A stretch of DNA of 64,000 nucleotides from an uncultured Lutibacter sp. (GTDB taxonomy: Bacteria; Bacteroidota; Bacteroidia; Flavobacteriales; Flavobacteriaceae). Location of the stretch: the NCBI RefSeq assembly GCF_947495725.1, contig NZ_CANLZZ010000007.1:1-64000 (forward strand). Direction: 5' to 3'. This document shows, one piece after another, positions 26,308 to 34,861 of the stretch. The stretch's first letter is position 1. The number at the start of each line of letters is the position of its first letter. The position numbers and the translations under genes were made by a program. A model generated the notes under the pieces. The model was not told where the DNA came from. It ran no database searches and saw only the letters and a program-made list of their open reading frames with translations.

Positions 26308-27201
26308 ATGAATTTTATAACTTACATACTTGTTTACCCACTAATTTGGTTGTTATCAATACTACCATTTCGTTTACTATATATTATTTCCGATTTCATT
26401 TTTCTACTGCTATATTACGTAGTAGGTTACAGAAAAAAAGTAGTTTATGACAATATAAAACTTGCATTTCCAGAGAAAACGGATAAAGAAATAAAACAAA
26501 TTAGAAGAAAATCGATGAGTCATTTTGTTGATATTTTTATGGAAATGATTAAATCTTTTACCATTTCAAAAAAAACATTAGACAAACATTACACTTATAC
26601 AAATGCCGAATTGTTAAATGAGGTTTTTAAAGATGGAAAAAGTGCCATTTTAACAGGTTCGCATTATGCTAATTGGGAATGGATTTTAGGCTTAGATTCT
26701 TCTGTTAATTACAAAACTTATGGCGCATTTACTAAAATAAGCAACCCTTATTTTAATAATAAAATATTAAAATCTAGATCACGTTTTGGTGTAAATTTAA
26801 TATCAACTTCTAAAACAATTTCTGAAATAAATTACAACCATAAAAATAACATCCAAGCCATTTATGGTTTATTAAGTGATCAATCTCCTCAATTGAAAAA
26901 AACTTTTTATTGGAGGGAATTTTTCGGAGTAAAAGTTCCAATCCATACAGGTACAGAAATGCTAGCTAAAAGGTTTGACTTAAATATTATTTTGTTTGAA
27001 ACAAAAAAATTAAAACGAGGATATTATGAAACCACTTTTAGTTTAATCACAAATGATGCAAAATCTTATAAAGATTATGAATTAACAGATATTTATTTAG
27101 ACAAATTAGAAGCTCATATTTCCAAACAACCCGAATACTATTTTTGGACTCATAGACGCTTTAAACATAAAGATAAAGCTCCTAAAAACAAATCCATATA
27201 A
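26308..27201 (+). CDS. Lipid A acyltransferase, LpxL/HtrB family
   Basis: This protein of 297 residues has an N-terminal membrane anchor (YILVYPLIWLLSILPFRLLYII) and the family's catalytic H-x4-E motif in GSHYANWEW, then YGLLSDQSPQ and TGTEMLA regions. It transfers a secondary acyl chain to the lipid A precursor at the inner membrane. I start at ATG 26308: a TTG five codons earlier lies inside the promoter's -7-like element (GATATTTG, 26288-26295) and would not be transcribed. Confidence 0.92.
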   Translation: MNFITYILVYPLIWLLSILPFRLLYIISDFIFLLLYYVVGYRKKVVYDNIKLAFPEKTDKEIKQIRRKSMSHFVDIFMEMIKSFTISKKTLDKHYTYTNAELLNEVFKDGKSAILTGSHYANWEWILGLDSSVNYKTYGAFTKISNPYFNNKILKSRSRFGVNLISTSKTISEINYNHKNNIQAIYGLLSDQSPQLKKTFYWREFFGVKVPIHTGTEMLAKRFDLNIILFETKKLKRGYYETTFSLITNDAKSYKDYELTDIYLDKLEAHISKQPEYYFWTHRRFKHKDKAPKNKSI

Positions 27202-27246
27202 GTTTAAATCATTCTTTATTATTGAGAATTACACCAATTAACACCC

Positions 27247-28095
27247 CTATTTTAAAATATTAAATCTAGCTCCAAAAACATACATATTTTCAAAAAATGT
27301 AAAATGTTGCTTTGCACTATCAGAAGTACTTGCTGTAGTTCTAATATCTCCCATGTTTATATATCCAGCTTTTATATTAGACTGAATAAAAAAGCATTTA
27401 AAAAAAGTAATATTTAAACCAACGTGAGCCGAAACTCCATAACCCGATACATGAAATTGGTCATAACGTTCTTTACCCAGTAATTTTGTATTAGTTTTTG
27501 GGTACAATACACCTACTCCAACACCTTCAGTTAAATTTATATCTATATTTTTTATAGGGAATTTTAACCAATTATCTAAATTATCAAATCTACTAACTTC
27601 AACATTAACATAGTTTAAGCCATCGGTGTGTTCAAAGGTTAAGAAATCTTCCGACAAATTGATAACATTTCCTGTTGAAGTATAAATTTCACTTCCAGCA
27701 GGTAAACTTCCACTATAATTAACTGTTTGATTGTTGCGCATTACATATTTCATATGATCTACGCCTAATGCCACAGTATAATTTTCTTTAAAGAAATATC
27801 CAATTCTAAAATTTGTTTGTGGAATGGTAATTTCATCAGGTTTAAAATAGTAAATACCAAATGGTTTTGGTTTATCATCACTTACCACATCCTTTAATGT
27901 AAAATTATAATCCTCTCCTTTAAAAGTGATGTCTGAATTTGAAAAATGACCTCTATTCCATCCCCAATACACAAACATTTTCCCTTTATTTGATTTTGAA
28001 TCGTGGTAATCAATCTTTTTTATTTCTTCAGTTTCATTTTGCGAATAAAACACAACAGAAAACAGCATAAAAAATACTGCAATAACTTTTTTCAT
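27247..28095 (-). CDS. Predicted outer-membrane beta-barrel protein, unknown function
   Basis: This 282-residue protein has a signal peptide (MKKVIAVFFMLFSVVFYSQ) and alternating amphipathic strands ending in FGARFNILK, which fit an outer-membrane beta barrel. VYWGWNRGHFSNSDI and FRIGYFFKENYTVALGVDHM are typical of a flavobacterial barrel family found beside central metabolism genes. It starts 5 bases after the glmM stop, so the two are co-transcribed. No enzyme motif is visible. Confidence 0.8.
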   Translation of the reverse strand: MKKVIAVFFMLFSVVFYSQNETEEIKKIDYHDSKSNKGKMFVYWGWNRGHFSNSDITFKGEDYNFTLKDVVSDDKPKPFGIYYFKPDEITIPQTNFRIGYFFKENYTVALGVDHMKYVMRNNQTVNYSGSLPAGSEIYTSTGNVINLSEDFLTFEHTDGLNYVNVEVSRFDNLDNWLKFPIKNIDINLTEGVGVGVLYPKTNTKLLGKERYDQFHVSGYGVSAHVGLNITFFKCFFIQSNIKAGYINMGDIRTTASTSDSAKQHFTFFENMYVFGARFNILK

Positions 28096-28100
28096 AACTT

Positions 28101-29486
28101 TTATTTTGAAATCTCTTTTATTTCATTAATTATTCTAACAGCCAATTCGTCTGCACTTAATTGCGATGTACTTTCTGTATAAATTCTTATTATAGGTTCT
28201 GTATTTGATTTTCTAAGATGTACCCACTCGGTTTCAAAATTAATTTTAACACCATCAATTGTAATTACATCTTCTTTAGAATATTTTGTAGCCATTTGCT
28301 CTAAAATAGCATCAACATCAATTTCCGGAGTTAATTCAATTTTATTTTTACTCATAAAATAGCTAGGATAACTATCTCTTAACTCTTTACAGCTCATTTT
28401 TAAATTTGCCAAATGCGATAAGAATAATGCAACACCTACTAAAGAATCTCTTCCATAATGAGATTCTGGGTAAATAATTCCACCATTACCTTCTCCTCCT
28501 ATTATGGCATTGGTAGCTTTCATAAGCTCTACAACATTTACCTCTCCAACGGCACTTGCTTTATAGGTTCCGCCATGTTTTTCAGTAATATCTCTTAAAG
28601 CCCTTGAAGATGATAAGTTAGAAACTGTATTTCCTTTTGTTTTACCTAGTACATAATCTGCACAGGCAACTAATGTGTATTCCTCTCCAAACATAGATCC
28701 ATCTTCATTCACAATTGCTAACCTATCTACATCAGGATCAACAACAATTCCAAAATCGGCATTTTCCTTTACTACAAGTTCTGAAATATCTGTTAAATGT
28801 TCTTTTAAAGGTTCTGGGTTGTGAGGAAAGTGTCCATTTGGCTCACAATAAAGTTCTACACATTCAACTCCTAATTTTTCTAATAAAGCCGGAATCGCAA
28901 TTCCTCCTGTAGAATTGACAGCATCAACTACCACTTTAAATTTGGCTTTTTTAATTGCCTCAACATCAACCAAGCTTAAGTTTAAAACCTCCCTAATATG
29001 TTTATTTATATAACCTTGCTTTTTTCTATACTTACCCAAATCATCAACTTCAGAAAAATCAAACGCATCGTTTTCTGCAATTTCCAATACTTTTTCTCCA
29101 TCATTTGCATTTAAAAACTCACCTTTTCCATTGAGTAATTTTAACGCGTTCCATTGTTTTGGGTTATGACTAGCGGTAATTATTATTCCTCCATCCGCTT
29201 TATCTAAAGTTACGGCAAGTTCAACAGTTGGTGTTGTTGATAAACCAACATCATTTACGTTTATACCTAATCCAACCAATGTATTACTTACCAAACTACT
29301 AACCATTTTACCCGATATACGAGCATCGCGACCAATTACAACAGTTAACTCTTTTTTACTTGTTTGTGCTTTTAGCCACATCCCATAAGCTGCAGCAAAT
29401 TTAACAGTATCAATTGGGGTTAAATTTGTTGAAACTTTACCTCCTATTGTACCTCGTATTCCCGAGATTGATTTTATTAATGCCAT
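28101..29486 (-). CDS. glmM: Phosphoglucosamine mutase
   Basis: This 461-residue alpha-D-phosphohexomutase has the catalytic serine in TASHNPKQWNALK, the metal-binding DPDVDRLA loop, the GEGNGGIIYP sugar-binding loop and a C-terminal phosphate-binding RKSNTEPIIRIYTES loop. The N-terminus ALIKSISGIRGTIGG is typical of the Bacteroidota GlmM group, which makes glucosamine-1-phosphate for peptidoglycan and LPS. Phosphomannomutase activity cannot be excluded from sequence. I start at ATG 29486; a TTG seven codons earlier lies within the -7 element. Confidence 0.9.
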   Translation of the reverse strand: MALIKSISGIRGTIGGKVSTNLTPIDTVKFAAAYGMWLKAQTSKKELTVVIGRDARISGKMVSSLVSNTLVGLGINVNDVGLSTTPTVELAVTLDKADGGIIITASHNPKQWNALKLLNGKGEFLNANDGEKVLEIAENDAFDFSEVDDLGKYRKKQGYINKHIREVLNLSLVDVEAIKKAKFKVVVDAVNSTGGIAIPALLEKLGVECVELYCEPNGHFPHNPEPLKEHLTDISELVVKENADFGIVVDPDVDRLAIVNEDGSMFGEEYTLVACADYVLGKTKGNTVSNLSSSRALRDITEKHGGTYKASAVGEVNVVELMKATNAIIGGEGNGGIIYPESHYGRDSLVGVALFLSHLANLKMSCKELRDSYPSYFMSKNKIELTPEIDVDAILEQMATKYSKEDVITIDGVKINFETEWVHLRKSNTEPIIRIYTESTSQLSADELAVRIINEIKEISK

Positions 29487-29504
29487 ATCTAAATTTAAGT
29501 GCAG

Positions 29505-29512
29505 CAAAGGTA
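29505..29512 (-). promoter_or_regulatory. -7 element of the glmM promoter
   Basis: The minus strand reads TACCTTTG, a full TAnnTTTG match 19 bases before the glmM ATG. It is divergent from the rlmD promoter 70 bp away. Confidence 0.6.
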
Positions 29513-29581
29513 ATTTTTATTGGTATAACATAAAATAAAAAAGGTGCTGAATTTAAGATGTGATTTTTTGTTGTAAAATGG

Positions 29582-29589
29582 TACATTTG
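29582..29589 (+). promoter_or_regulatory. -7 element of the rlmD promoter (leaderless start)
   Basis: TACATTTG ends four bases before the rlmD ATG at 29594, so the transcript should start at or next to the start codon and lack a leader. Confidence 0.55.
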
Positions 29590-29593
29590 CAAA

Positions 29594-31003
29594 ATGGCGA
29601 GAAGAAAAAAACAACTTATTTTTGAGAATATTGAAGTTATTGATGCTGGGGCACGTGGTAAAACCGTTGCTAAAGCACCTGATGGTCGTGTAATTTTTTT
29701 ATCTAACGCAGTTCCTGGGGATGTTGTAGATATAAAAACAGGTAAAAAGCGAAAAGCATATTATGAAGGTCAGGCAATTAAATTTCATACATATTCTAAA
29801 AAAAGAACAGAGCCCGTTTGCGAACATTTCGAACATTGTGGTGGTTGTAAATGGCAGAATATGGCATATGAACATCAATTGGCTTACAAAGAAAATGAAG
29901 TAATAAACAACTTGGTAAGAATTGGTCATTTAGAATTACCAGAAGTTACTCCTATTTTAGGTTGTGAAAAAACTTATTTTTATAGAAATAAAATGGAATT
30001 TTCTTTTTCAAATAGTAGATGGCTTACTTTAGATGAAATCAATTCTGAAGAAGAAATTGACAATAGAAATGCTTGCGGGTTTCATATTTCGGGAATGTGG
30101 GACAAAATTTTAGATGTTAAAAAATGTCATTTACAAGAAGACCCTTCAAATGACATAAGAAATTTTATTAAAAATTACGGGATTGAAAATGATTTAGAAT
30201 TTTATAACCCTAGAGACCAAGATGGTTTATTACGAACTATTATGCTTCGAATTTCTTCAACAGGAGAAATAATGGTTGTTATTCAGTTTTTTAAGGAAGA
30301 CAAGGAAAAACGCGAAGGATTATTAAATGCTTTATCTGAAAAATTTCCTGAAATTACTTCTTTACAATATGTAATAAACAGTAAAGGAAACGATACTTTA
30401 TACGATCAAAATATAATATTATTTAAAGGTAAAGATCATATTTTTGAAGAAATGGAAGGATTAAAATTTAAAATTGGTCCTAAATCATTTTATCAAACAA
30501 ATTCTACGCAAGCATATGAGTTGTATAAAATAACACGTGATTTTGCTAATTTATCGGGAAATGAAGTTGTTTACGATTTTTATACTGGAACAGGAACTAT
30601 TGCTCAATTTGTTTCTAAACAAGCAAAAAAAGTAATTGGTGTAGAATCGGTTCCAGAAGCAATTGCCGATGCAAAATTAAATGCACAATTTAATAACATT
30701 AAAAACGTTGAGTTTTATGCTGGTGATATGAAAGACGTTTTTAATGATCAATTTATTGCTAAACACGGGCAACCAGATGTAATTATTACAGATCCGCCAA
30801 GAGATGGTATGCATAAAAATGTTGTTGCAAAAATATTAGAAATTTCACCAAAACGAATAGTTTATGTAAGTTGTAATTCGGCAACACAAGCAAGAGATTT
30901 AGCTTTAATGAAAGACAATTATAATATTATTAAAACACAAGCCGTTGATATGTTTCCACAAACACATCACGTTGAAAATGTGGTACTTTTAGAATTAAAA
31001 TAG
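29594..31003 (+). CDS. rlmD: 23S rRNA (uracil-5-)-methyltransferase RlmD
   Basis: This 469-residue protein has an N-terminal TRAM-like domain (about 1-70), four cysteines for a [4Fe-4S] cluster (CEHFEHCGGCKWQN plus a Cys in the KKCHLQED region), the SAM-binding YDFYTGTGTIAQF loop, DPPRDGM and the catalytic Cys in YVSCNSATQARDL, with Glu near the C-terminus (VENVVLLELK). It belongs to the RumA/RlmD family that makes m5U in 23S rRNA. Two DUF genes that commonly follow it in Flavobacteriaceae follow here too. Confidence 0.93.
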   Translation: MARRKKQLIFENIEVIDAGARGKTVAKAPDGRVIFLSNAVPGDVVDIKTGKKRKAYYEGQAIKFHTYSKKRTEPVCEHFEHCGGCKWQNMAYEHQLAYKENEVINNLVRIGHLELPEVTPILGCEKTYFYRNKMEFSFSNSRWLTLDEINSEEEIDNRNACGFHISGMWDKILDVKKCHLQEDPSNDIRNFIKNYGIENDLEFYNPRDQDGLLRTIMLRISSTGEIMVVIQFFKEDKEKREGLLNALSEKFPEITSLQYVINSKGNDTLYDQNIILFKGKDHIFEEMEGLKFKIGPKSFYQTNSTQAYELYKITRDFANLSGNEVVYDFYTGTGTIAQFVSKQAKKVIGVESVPEAIADAKLNAQFNNIKNVEFYAGDMKDVFNDQFIAKHGQPDVIITDPPRDGMHKNVVAKILEISPKRIVYVSCNSATQARDLALMKDNYNIIKTQAVDMFPQTHHVENVVLLELK

Positions 31004-31005
31004 GT

Positions 31006-31464
31006 ATGAGAAAATTAGTTTTTTTAGTTGTTATTAGTATACTTTTTTCCATTAGCTGTGAAAAAGACGATATTTGCTTAGAAGATACAACACCCAATTT
31101 AGTATTAAAGTTTATTGATTTTCAAAATGATACAATCATAAAAACTTTAGAAATTGACAGTATAAAAGCTTTAAATAAAGCCTTAATTACATCATTTACT
31201 TCAACTTCAAAAGACTCCATAAGTTTACCATTAGATTTTAATGAAAATTTCACCAAATATGAAATTTCTTCAGGCGGAACTTCAGATACTATTAGTTTTA
31301 CTTACGAAAGAAAAGATATTTTTGTATCAAGATCTTGTGGTTACAAAACAATTTTTGAAAATTTAGAAATAGAAAGCACTACAAACCATTGGATAAAAGG
31401 GTTTGCAATTACTAATACAATTATAGACAATGATACCTTATCGCATATTAATATTTTCCATTAG
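31006..31464 (+). CDS. DUF6452-like lipoprotein
   Basis: This 152-residue protein has a lipoprotein signal ending SISC and the motif CEKDDICLEDTTPNLVLKF, which I associate with the DUF6452 family found after rlmD in flavobacteria. The rest is beta-rich. Function is unknown. It starts two bases after the rlmD stop and its end overlaps the start of the next gene by 35 bases, so the three form one transcript. Confidence 0.78.
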   Translation: MRKLVFLVVISILFSISCEKDDICLEDTTPNLVLKFIDFQNDTIIKTLEIDSIKALNKALITSFTSTSKDSISLPLDFNENFTKYEISSGGTSDTISFTYERKDIFVSRSCGYKTIFENLEIESTTNHWIKGFAITNTIIDNDTLSHINIFH

Positions 31465-32128
31465 TCTTTTAATTAGTTTTACTGCATTTTCCCAAGAAGA
31501 AAAAGTGCAGGACACTGTTAAAACAAAAGTTAGTTACGGAATTAGAGTTGGAGTTGATTTAAGTAAACCTCTTAAATCGTATTTAGATGAAGATTCTAAA
31601 GGATTTGCAATAGTTGGAGACATTAAAGTTGCTACCAATTACTATGCTGCTGTAGAATTAGGTTTTGACGATGTAACAACTGAGGAAGACTATATGAATT
31701 TTTCAACCAAAGGTTCCTTTATTAAACTAGGTATTAATTATAATGCTTATGATAATTGGAAAGGAATGGAAAATGAAATTTTCATTGGAGCTCGTTATGC
31801 TTTTAGCTTTTTCGACCAAACATTAAACAATTACACTCCAAATGCTTACGGGGATTATTTTTTAGCTTCACCTATTGAATCTGGAACTGAATTTAAAGAT
31901 TTAAATGCGCATTGGATCGAATTTGTTACCGGAATGAAAGTTGAAACATTAAACAATTTGTATTTAGGCGTACAAATAAGTATTAATAAAATGATAAGTA
32001 CAAAAGAACCTAATAACTTTAAAAACTTATATGTTCCAGGTTTTAATCGTGTATTTTCCAATGATTTAGGTATAGGTTTTATTTATACATTAAGTTACAA
32101 CATTCCAATAATAAATAAATTCAAATAA
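31430..32128 (+). CDS. DUF6048-like outer-membrane beta-barrel protein
   Basis: This 232-residue protein has a signal peptide (MIPYRILIFSISLLISFTAFSQ) and beta-strand patterns such as YGIRVGVDLSKPL and NYYAAVELGFDD, with an aromatic C-terminus. It fits the DUF6048 outer-membrane family that follows DUF6452 in many Flavobacteriaceae. The ATG at 31430 lies inside the preceding gene, but a later start would lose the signal peptide, so I keep it. The two secreted proteins probably act together in the envelope; their job is not known. Confidence 0.78.
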   Translation: MIPYRILIFSISLLISFTAFSQEEKVQDTVKTKVSYGIRVGVDLSKPLKSYLDEDSKGFAIVGDIKVATNYYAAVELGFDDVTTEEDYMNFSTKGSFIKLGINYNAYDNWKGMENEIFIGARYAFSFFDQTLNNYTPNAYGDYFLASPIESGTEFKDLNAHWIEFVTGMKVETLNNLYLGVQISINKMISTKEPNNFKNLYVPGFNRVFSNDLGIGFIYTLSYNIPIINKFK

Positions 32129-32161
32129 TTTTTGTTATTTTTAATAATCAAATTATAAATT

Positions 32162-33109
32162 ATGAAAAATATACCAAGTGTTGATTTATCAGATTTTTTA
32201 TCTGAAAACCCACAAAAAAAGCAAAAATTTATTAAAGAACTTGGGCAAGCCTACGAAGAAATTGGCTTTGTAGCTTTAAAAGGTCATTTTTTATCAGATG
32301 ATTTAACAAATAATTTATATGCAAAAGTTAAAGATTTTTTCAATTTACCTCAAAAAATTAAAGAATCTTATGAAATAGAAGGAATTGGAGGCCAACGTGG
32401 ATATACCTCTTTTGGAAAAGAAAGTGCTAAAGGAAAAAAAGAAGGTGATTTAAAAGAATTCTGGCATTTTGGTCAGGAAGTAGCAGGAAATGAGAAACTA
32501 AAAGCTGAATACCCTAAAAATGTATTTGTAAAAGAGGTTTCAAATTTTAATAATGTAGGAATGGACGCCTACAAAAATTTAGAAAAAACAGCAATTTATG
32601 TTTTGCGTGCTCTAGCTATTTACATTGGTTTGGAAGAAACTTATTTTGATAAGTATGTAATTAACGGAAACAGTATTTTACGTCCAATCCATTACCCTCC
32701 AATTAAAGGCGAGCCAAAAGGAGCGGTTAGAGCTGCGGCACACGGTGACATAAATTTAATTACACTTTTAATGGGTGCATCGGCATCGGGCTTAGAAGTG
32801 CAAAACAAACAAGGAGAATGGATTGCTGTTACCGCTTTACCCGAACAGTTAGTAGTAAATGTTGGTGATATGCTCGAAAGGTTAACAAATAACAAATTAA
32901 GATCAACAATACATAGAGTTGTAAACCCACCAAGAGAAGAATGGGACAAACCACGATATTCAATCCCGTTTTTTACACATCCAATTAGCGAAATGTCGTT
33001 AAATTGTTTACCTGAATGCATTGATGATACGCATCCAAAAGTTTATGAAGATATAACCGCTGGTGAATTTTTAAATGAACGTTTAAAAGAACTAGGACTT
33101 ATAAAATGA
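32162..33109 (+). CDS. 2-oxoglutarate/Fe(II) dioxygenase, isopenicillin N synthase family
   Basis: This 315-residue protein has the DIOX_N domain (about 1-110, PSVDLSDFLS) and the double-stranded beta-helix oxygenase domain. The Fe(II) ligands are visible as HGDINLITLL (His-x-Asp) and the distal His in STIHRVVNP; the 2-oxoglutarate-binding Arg-x-Ser is RYS in KPRYSIPFF. The substrate is unknown. The family is common in marine bacteria. Its stop overlaps the start of a 56-codon membrane-protein gene (ATGA). Confidence 0.9.
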   Translation: MKNIPSVDLSDFLSENPQKKQKFIKELGQAYEEIGFVALKGHFLSDDLTNNLYAKVKDFFNLPQKIKESYEIEGIGGQRGYTSFGKESAKGKKEGDLKEFWHFGQEVAGNEKLKAEYPKNVFVKEVSNFNNVGMDAYKNLEKTAIYVLRALAIYIGLEETYFDKYVINGNSILRPIHYPPIKGEPKGAVRAAAHGDINLITLLMGASASGLEVQNKQGEWIAVTALPEQLVVNVGDMLERLTNNKLRSTIHRVVNPPREEWDKPRYSIPFFTHPISEMSLNCLPECIDDTHPKVYEDITAGEFLNERLKELGLIK

Positions 33110-33276
33110 TTTCAAAAAAAGTAATTTCAGTATTTACATTTGGAGTGTTTTTAATAATCGCAGGTGCAATTTTAAAAATTGCGAATAACCCTCAAGCTAA
33201 CTTAATTATGGCAATAGGATTGGTTTTTGAACTTTTAGCCGCATTAATATTTATTTGGAATAAAATTAAAAAATAG
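33106..33276 (+). CDS. Small GldL-like two-helix membrane protein
   Basis: The 56 residues begin MISKKVISVFTFGVFLIIAG and form two membrane helices around a short loop with KIANNPQAN. The pattern (G-x-L/F-x-I-x-G-A-x-x-K-I then a helix ending FIWNKIKK) resembles the N-terminal membrane hairpin of the gliding-motility protein GldL and short stand-alone relatives. Its ATG overlaps the stop of the 2OG oxygenase gene by four bases, so it is translated from the same message. Confidence 0.72.
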   Translation: MISKKVISVFTFGVFLIIAGAILKIANNPQANLIMAIGLVFELLAALIFIWNKIKK

Positions 33277-33318
33277 TTTCAAATTAATTAATTTTACTAA
33301 ACGTTATATAATAATAAA

Positions 33319-33669
33319 ATGGGTAAAAAAAAGTTAAATAGTTTAGAAGATTTGGGTGGATTTGTTTTTTCCACTAACAATGATTTTGAATATGACAAGA
33401 ATGAAAATGAGGAAACACTAGAACCTAATCAGCAACATTTAGAAGCGCATTTTTCTAATAAAGGAAGAGGCGGTAAAACAGTAACAGTAATTACGGGTTT
33501 TCAAGGATCTGAAGTTGATTTAAAAACTCTAGGTAAAATGTTAAAACAAAAATGTGGAGTTGGTGGTAGTGTAAAAGATGGGGAAATTATTATACAAGGA
33601 AAATTTAGAGACAAAATAATGGAAATCCTAAAAAAGGATGGCTATAATATAAAACGCGTAGGCGGTTAG
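33319..33669 (+). CDS. SUI1/eIF1-like translation factor (YciH family)
   Basis: This 116-residue protein has a charged N-terminal tail and a SUI1 domain (about 48-116): GRGGKTVTVITGF, LKTLGKMLKQKCGVGGSVKDG and IIIQGKFRDKIMEIL, ending in the conserved G-YNIKRVGG. Bacterial homologues act at translation initiation fidelity. The stop is two bases from the start of the nucleoside phosphorylase gene. Confidence 0.92.
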   Translation: MGKKKLNSLEDLGGFVFSTNNDFEYDKNENEETLEPNQQHLEAHFSNKGRGGKTVTVITGFQGSEVDLKTLGKMLKQKCGVGGSVKDGEIIIQGKFRDKIMEILKKDGYNIKRVGG

Positions 33670-33671
33670 TT

Positions 33672-34544
33672 ATGAGAAAAATTGCAGCTTCAGAGCTTAT
33701 TTTAAACCCTGATGGTAGTGTATACCACTTAAATTTAAAACCTGAAAACATTGCCCAAGATATTATTTTTGTGGGTGATCAAAATAGAGTTCCAAAAATA
33801 TCCAAACATTTCGATTCTGTTGAATTTGAAACGCAGAAAAGAGAATTTAGAACTATAACCGGATTATTTAAAGGCAAAAGAATCTCGGTAATTTCTACAG
33901 GAATTGGACCCGACAATATTGATATAGTAATGAATGAATTAGATGCCTTGTTTAATATTGATTTAGAAACAAGACAACTAAAAAAAGAGCATACTTCATT
34001 AAATATAGTTCGAATTGGTACTTCTGGTTCATTACAAAATGATATTGATGTTGATAGTTTTGTGTTAGCAAAATATGGTTTAGGTTTTGATGGAATGTTA
34101 CATTCTTATGATTGTGAACATATTTTAGAAGCTGATTTTGAAGATGCTTTTATAAAACACACAAATTGGAGCCCAAGAAAAGCCCGCCCATACATTGTAA
34201 AAAATAGTGAAACCTTAGAAAAAAAACTAGTTAGTGATGAAGTTTTTGTAGGTGTAACAGCAACTGCAGTTGGTTTTTATGGACCTCAAGGAAGGGTTTT
34301 AAGATTACCGCTCCAAGATCCAAAATTAAATAGTAAAATAGACAATTTTGAGTATAATGGAGTAAAAATTACAAATCTAGAAATGGAAACTTCAGCTATA
34401 TATGGTTTGTCAAAATTATTAGGTCATAACGCTTGTTCTATGAATGCTATTATTGCAAATAGAGCCAATGGAACTTTTAGTAAAAACCCATACAAACCTA
34501 TAGAAGAACTAATTATATACACGTTAAACAAATTATCTTCATAA
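33672..34544 (+). CDS. Nucleoside phosphorylase (uridine phosphorylase-like)
   Basis: This 290-residue protein belongs to the PNP/UDP phosphorylase family. It shows IIFVGDQNRVPKIS at the phosphate site, STGIGPDNIDIVMNELDAL, RIGTSGSLQ and the ITNLEMETSAIYGLS motif with the Glu-Met-Glu ribose-binding residues. It should cleave a nucleoside with phosphate to base and ribose-1-phosphate for salvage. Uridine is the most likely substrate by resemblance, but purine nucleosides are possible. Confidence 0.85.
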   Translation: MRKIAASELILNPDGSVYHLNLKPENIAQDIIFVGDQNRVPKISKHFDSVEFETQKREFRTITGLFKGKRISVISTGIGPDNIDIVMNELDALFNIDLETRQLKKEHTSLNIVRIGTSGSLQNDIDVDSFVLAKYGLGFDGMLHSYDCEHILEADFEDAFIKHTNWSPRKARPYIVKNSETLEKKLVSDEVFVGVTATAVGFYGPQGRVLRLPLQDPKLNSKIDNFEYNGVKITNLEMETSAIYGLSKLLGHNACSMNAIIANRANGTFSKNPYKPIEELIIYTLNKLSS

Positions 34545-34584
34545 TTTTTTAGTATATTTAAACCCTAACAAAACCCCATTAGAG

Positions 34585-34737
34585 ATGAAAAAATTAACAA
34601 TTTATATCGCTGCAATTACATTTACTGTGCTATTAAGTACATCATGTAAATCTACCAAAGGCTGCGGATTAACTAGCGATGCTTCTAAAATAGACAATAT
34701 TACTAATTCTACAATTATTGTTGCCGAAACTAAATAA
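34585..34737 (+). CDS. Small lipoprotein, unknown function
   Basis: The 50 residues start MKKLTIYIAAITFTVLLSTS followed by CKSTKGCG, a clear lipoprotein signal with lipobox LSTSC. The mature part is only about 28 residues, so it may be a structural or regulatory envelope peptide. It lies alone between the phosphorylase and peptidylprolyl isomerase genes on the same strand. Confidence 0.65.
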   Translation: MKKLTIYIAAITFTVLLSTSCKSTKGCGLTSDASKIDNITNSTIIVAETK

Positions 34738-34832
34738 AATTAATTATTTCTAAATAATTAAAAATCTGTTTTTTAACAGTTATCAATTACCACATAAAAC
34801 GGTTATTATTCTTTTTTTCAAATGAAAGCATG

Positions 34833-34840
34833 TATATTTG
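34833..34840 (+). promoter_or_regulatory. -7 element of the peptidylprolyl isomerase gene
   Basis: TATATTTG matches TAnnTTTG 21 bases before the ATG at 34862. The in-frame TTG at 34838 is part of this element, so it cannot be the start codon. Confidence 0.65.
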
Positions 34841-34861
34841 CGTTCAATAAAATTTAAGAAA

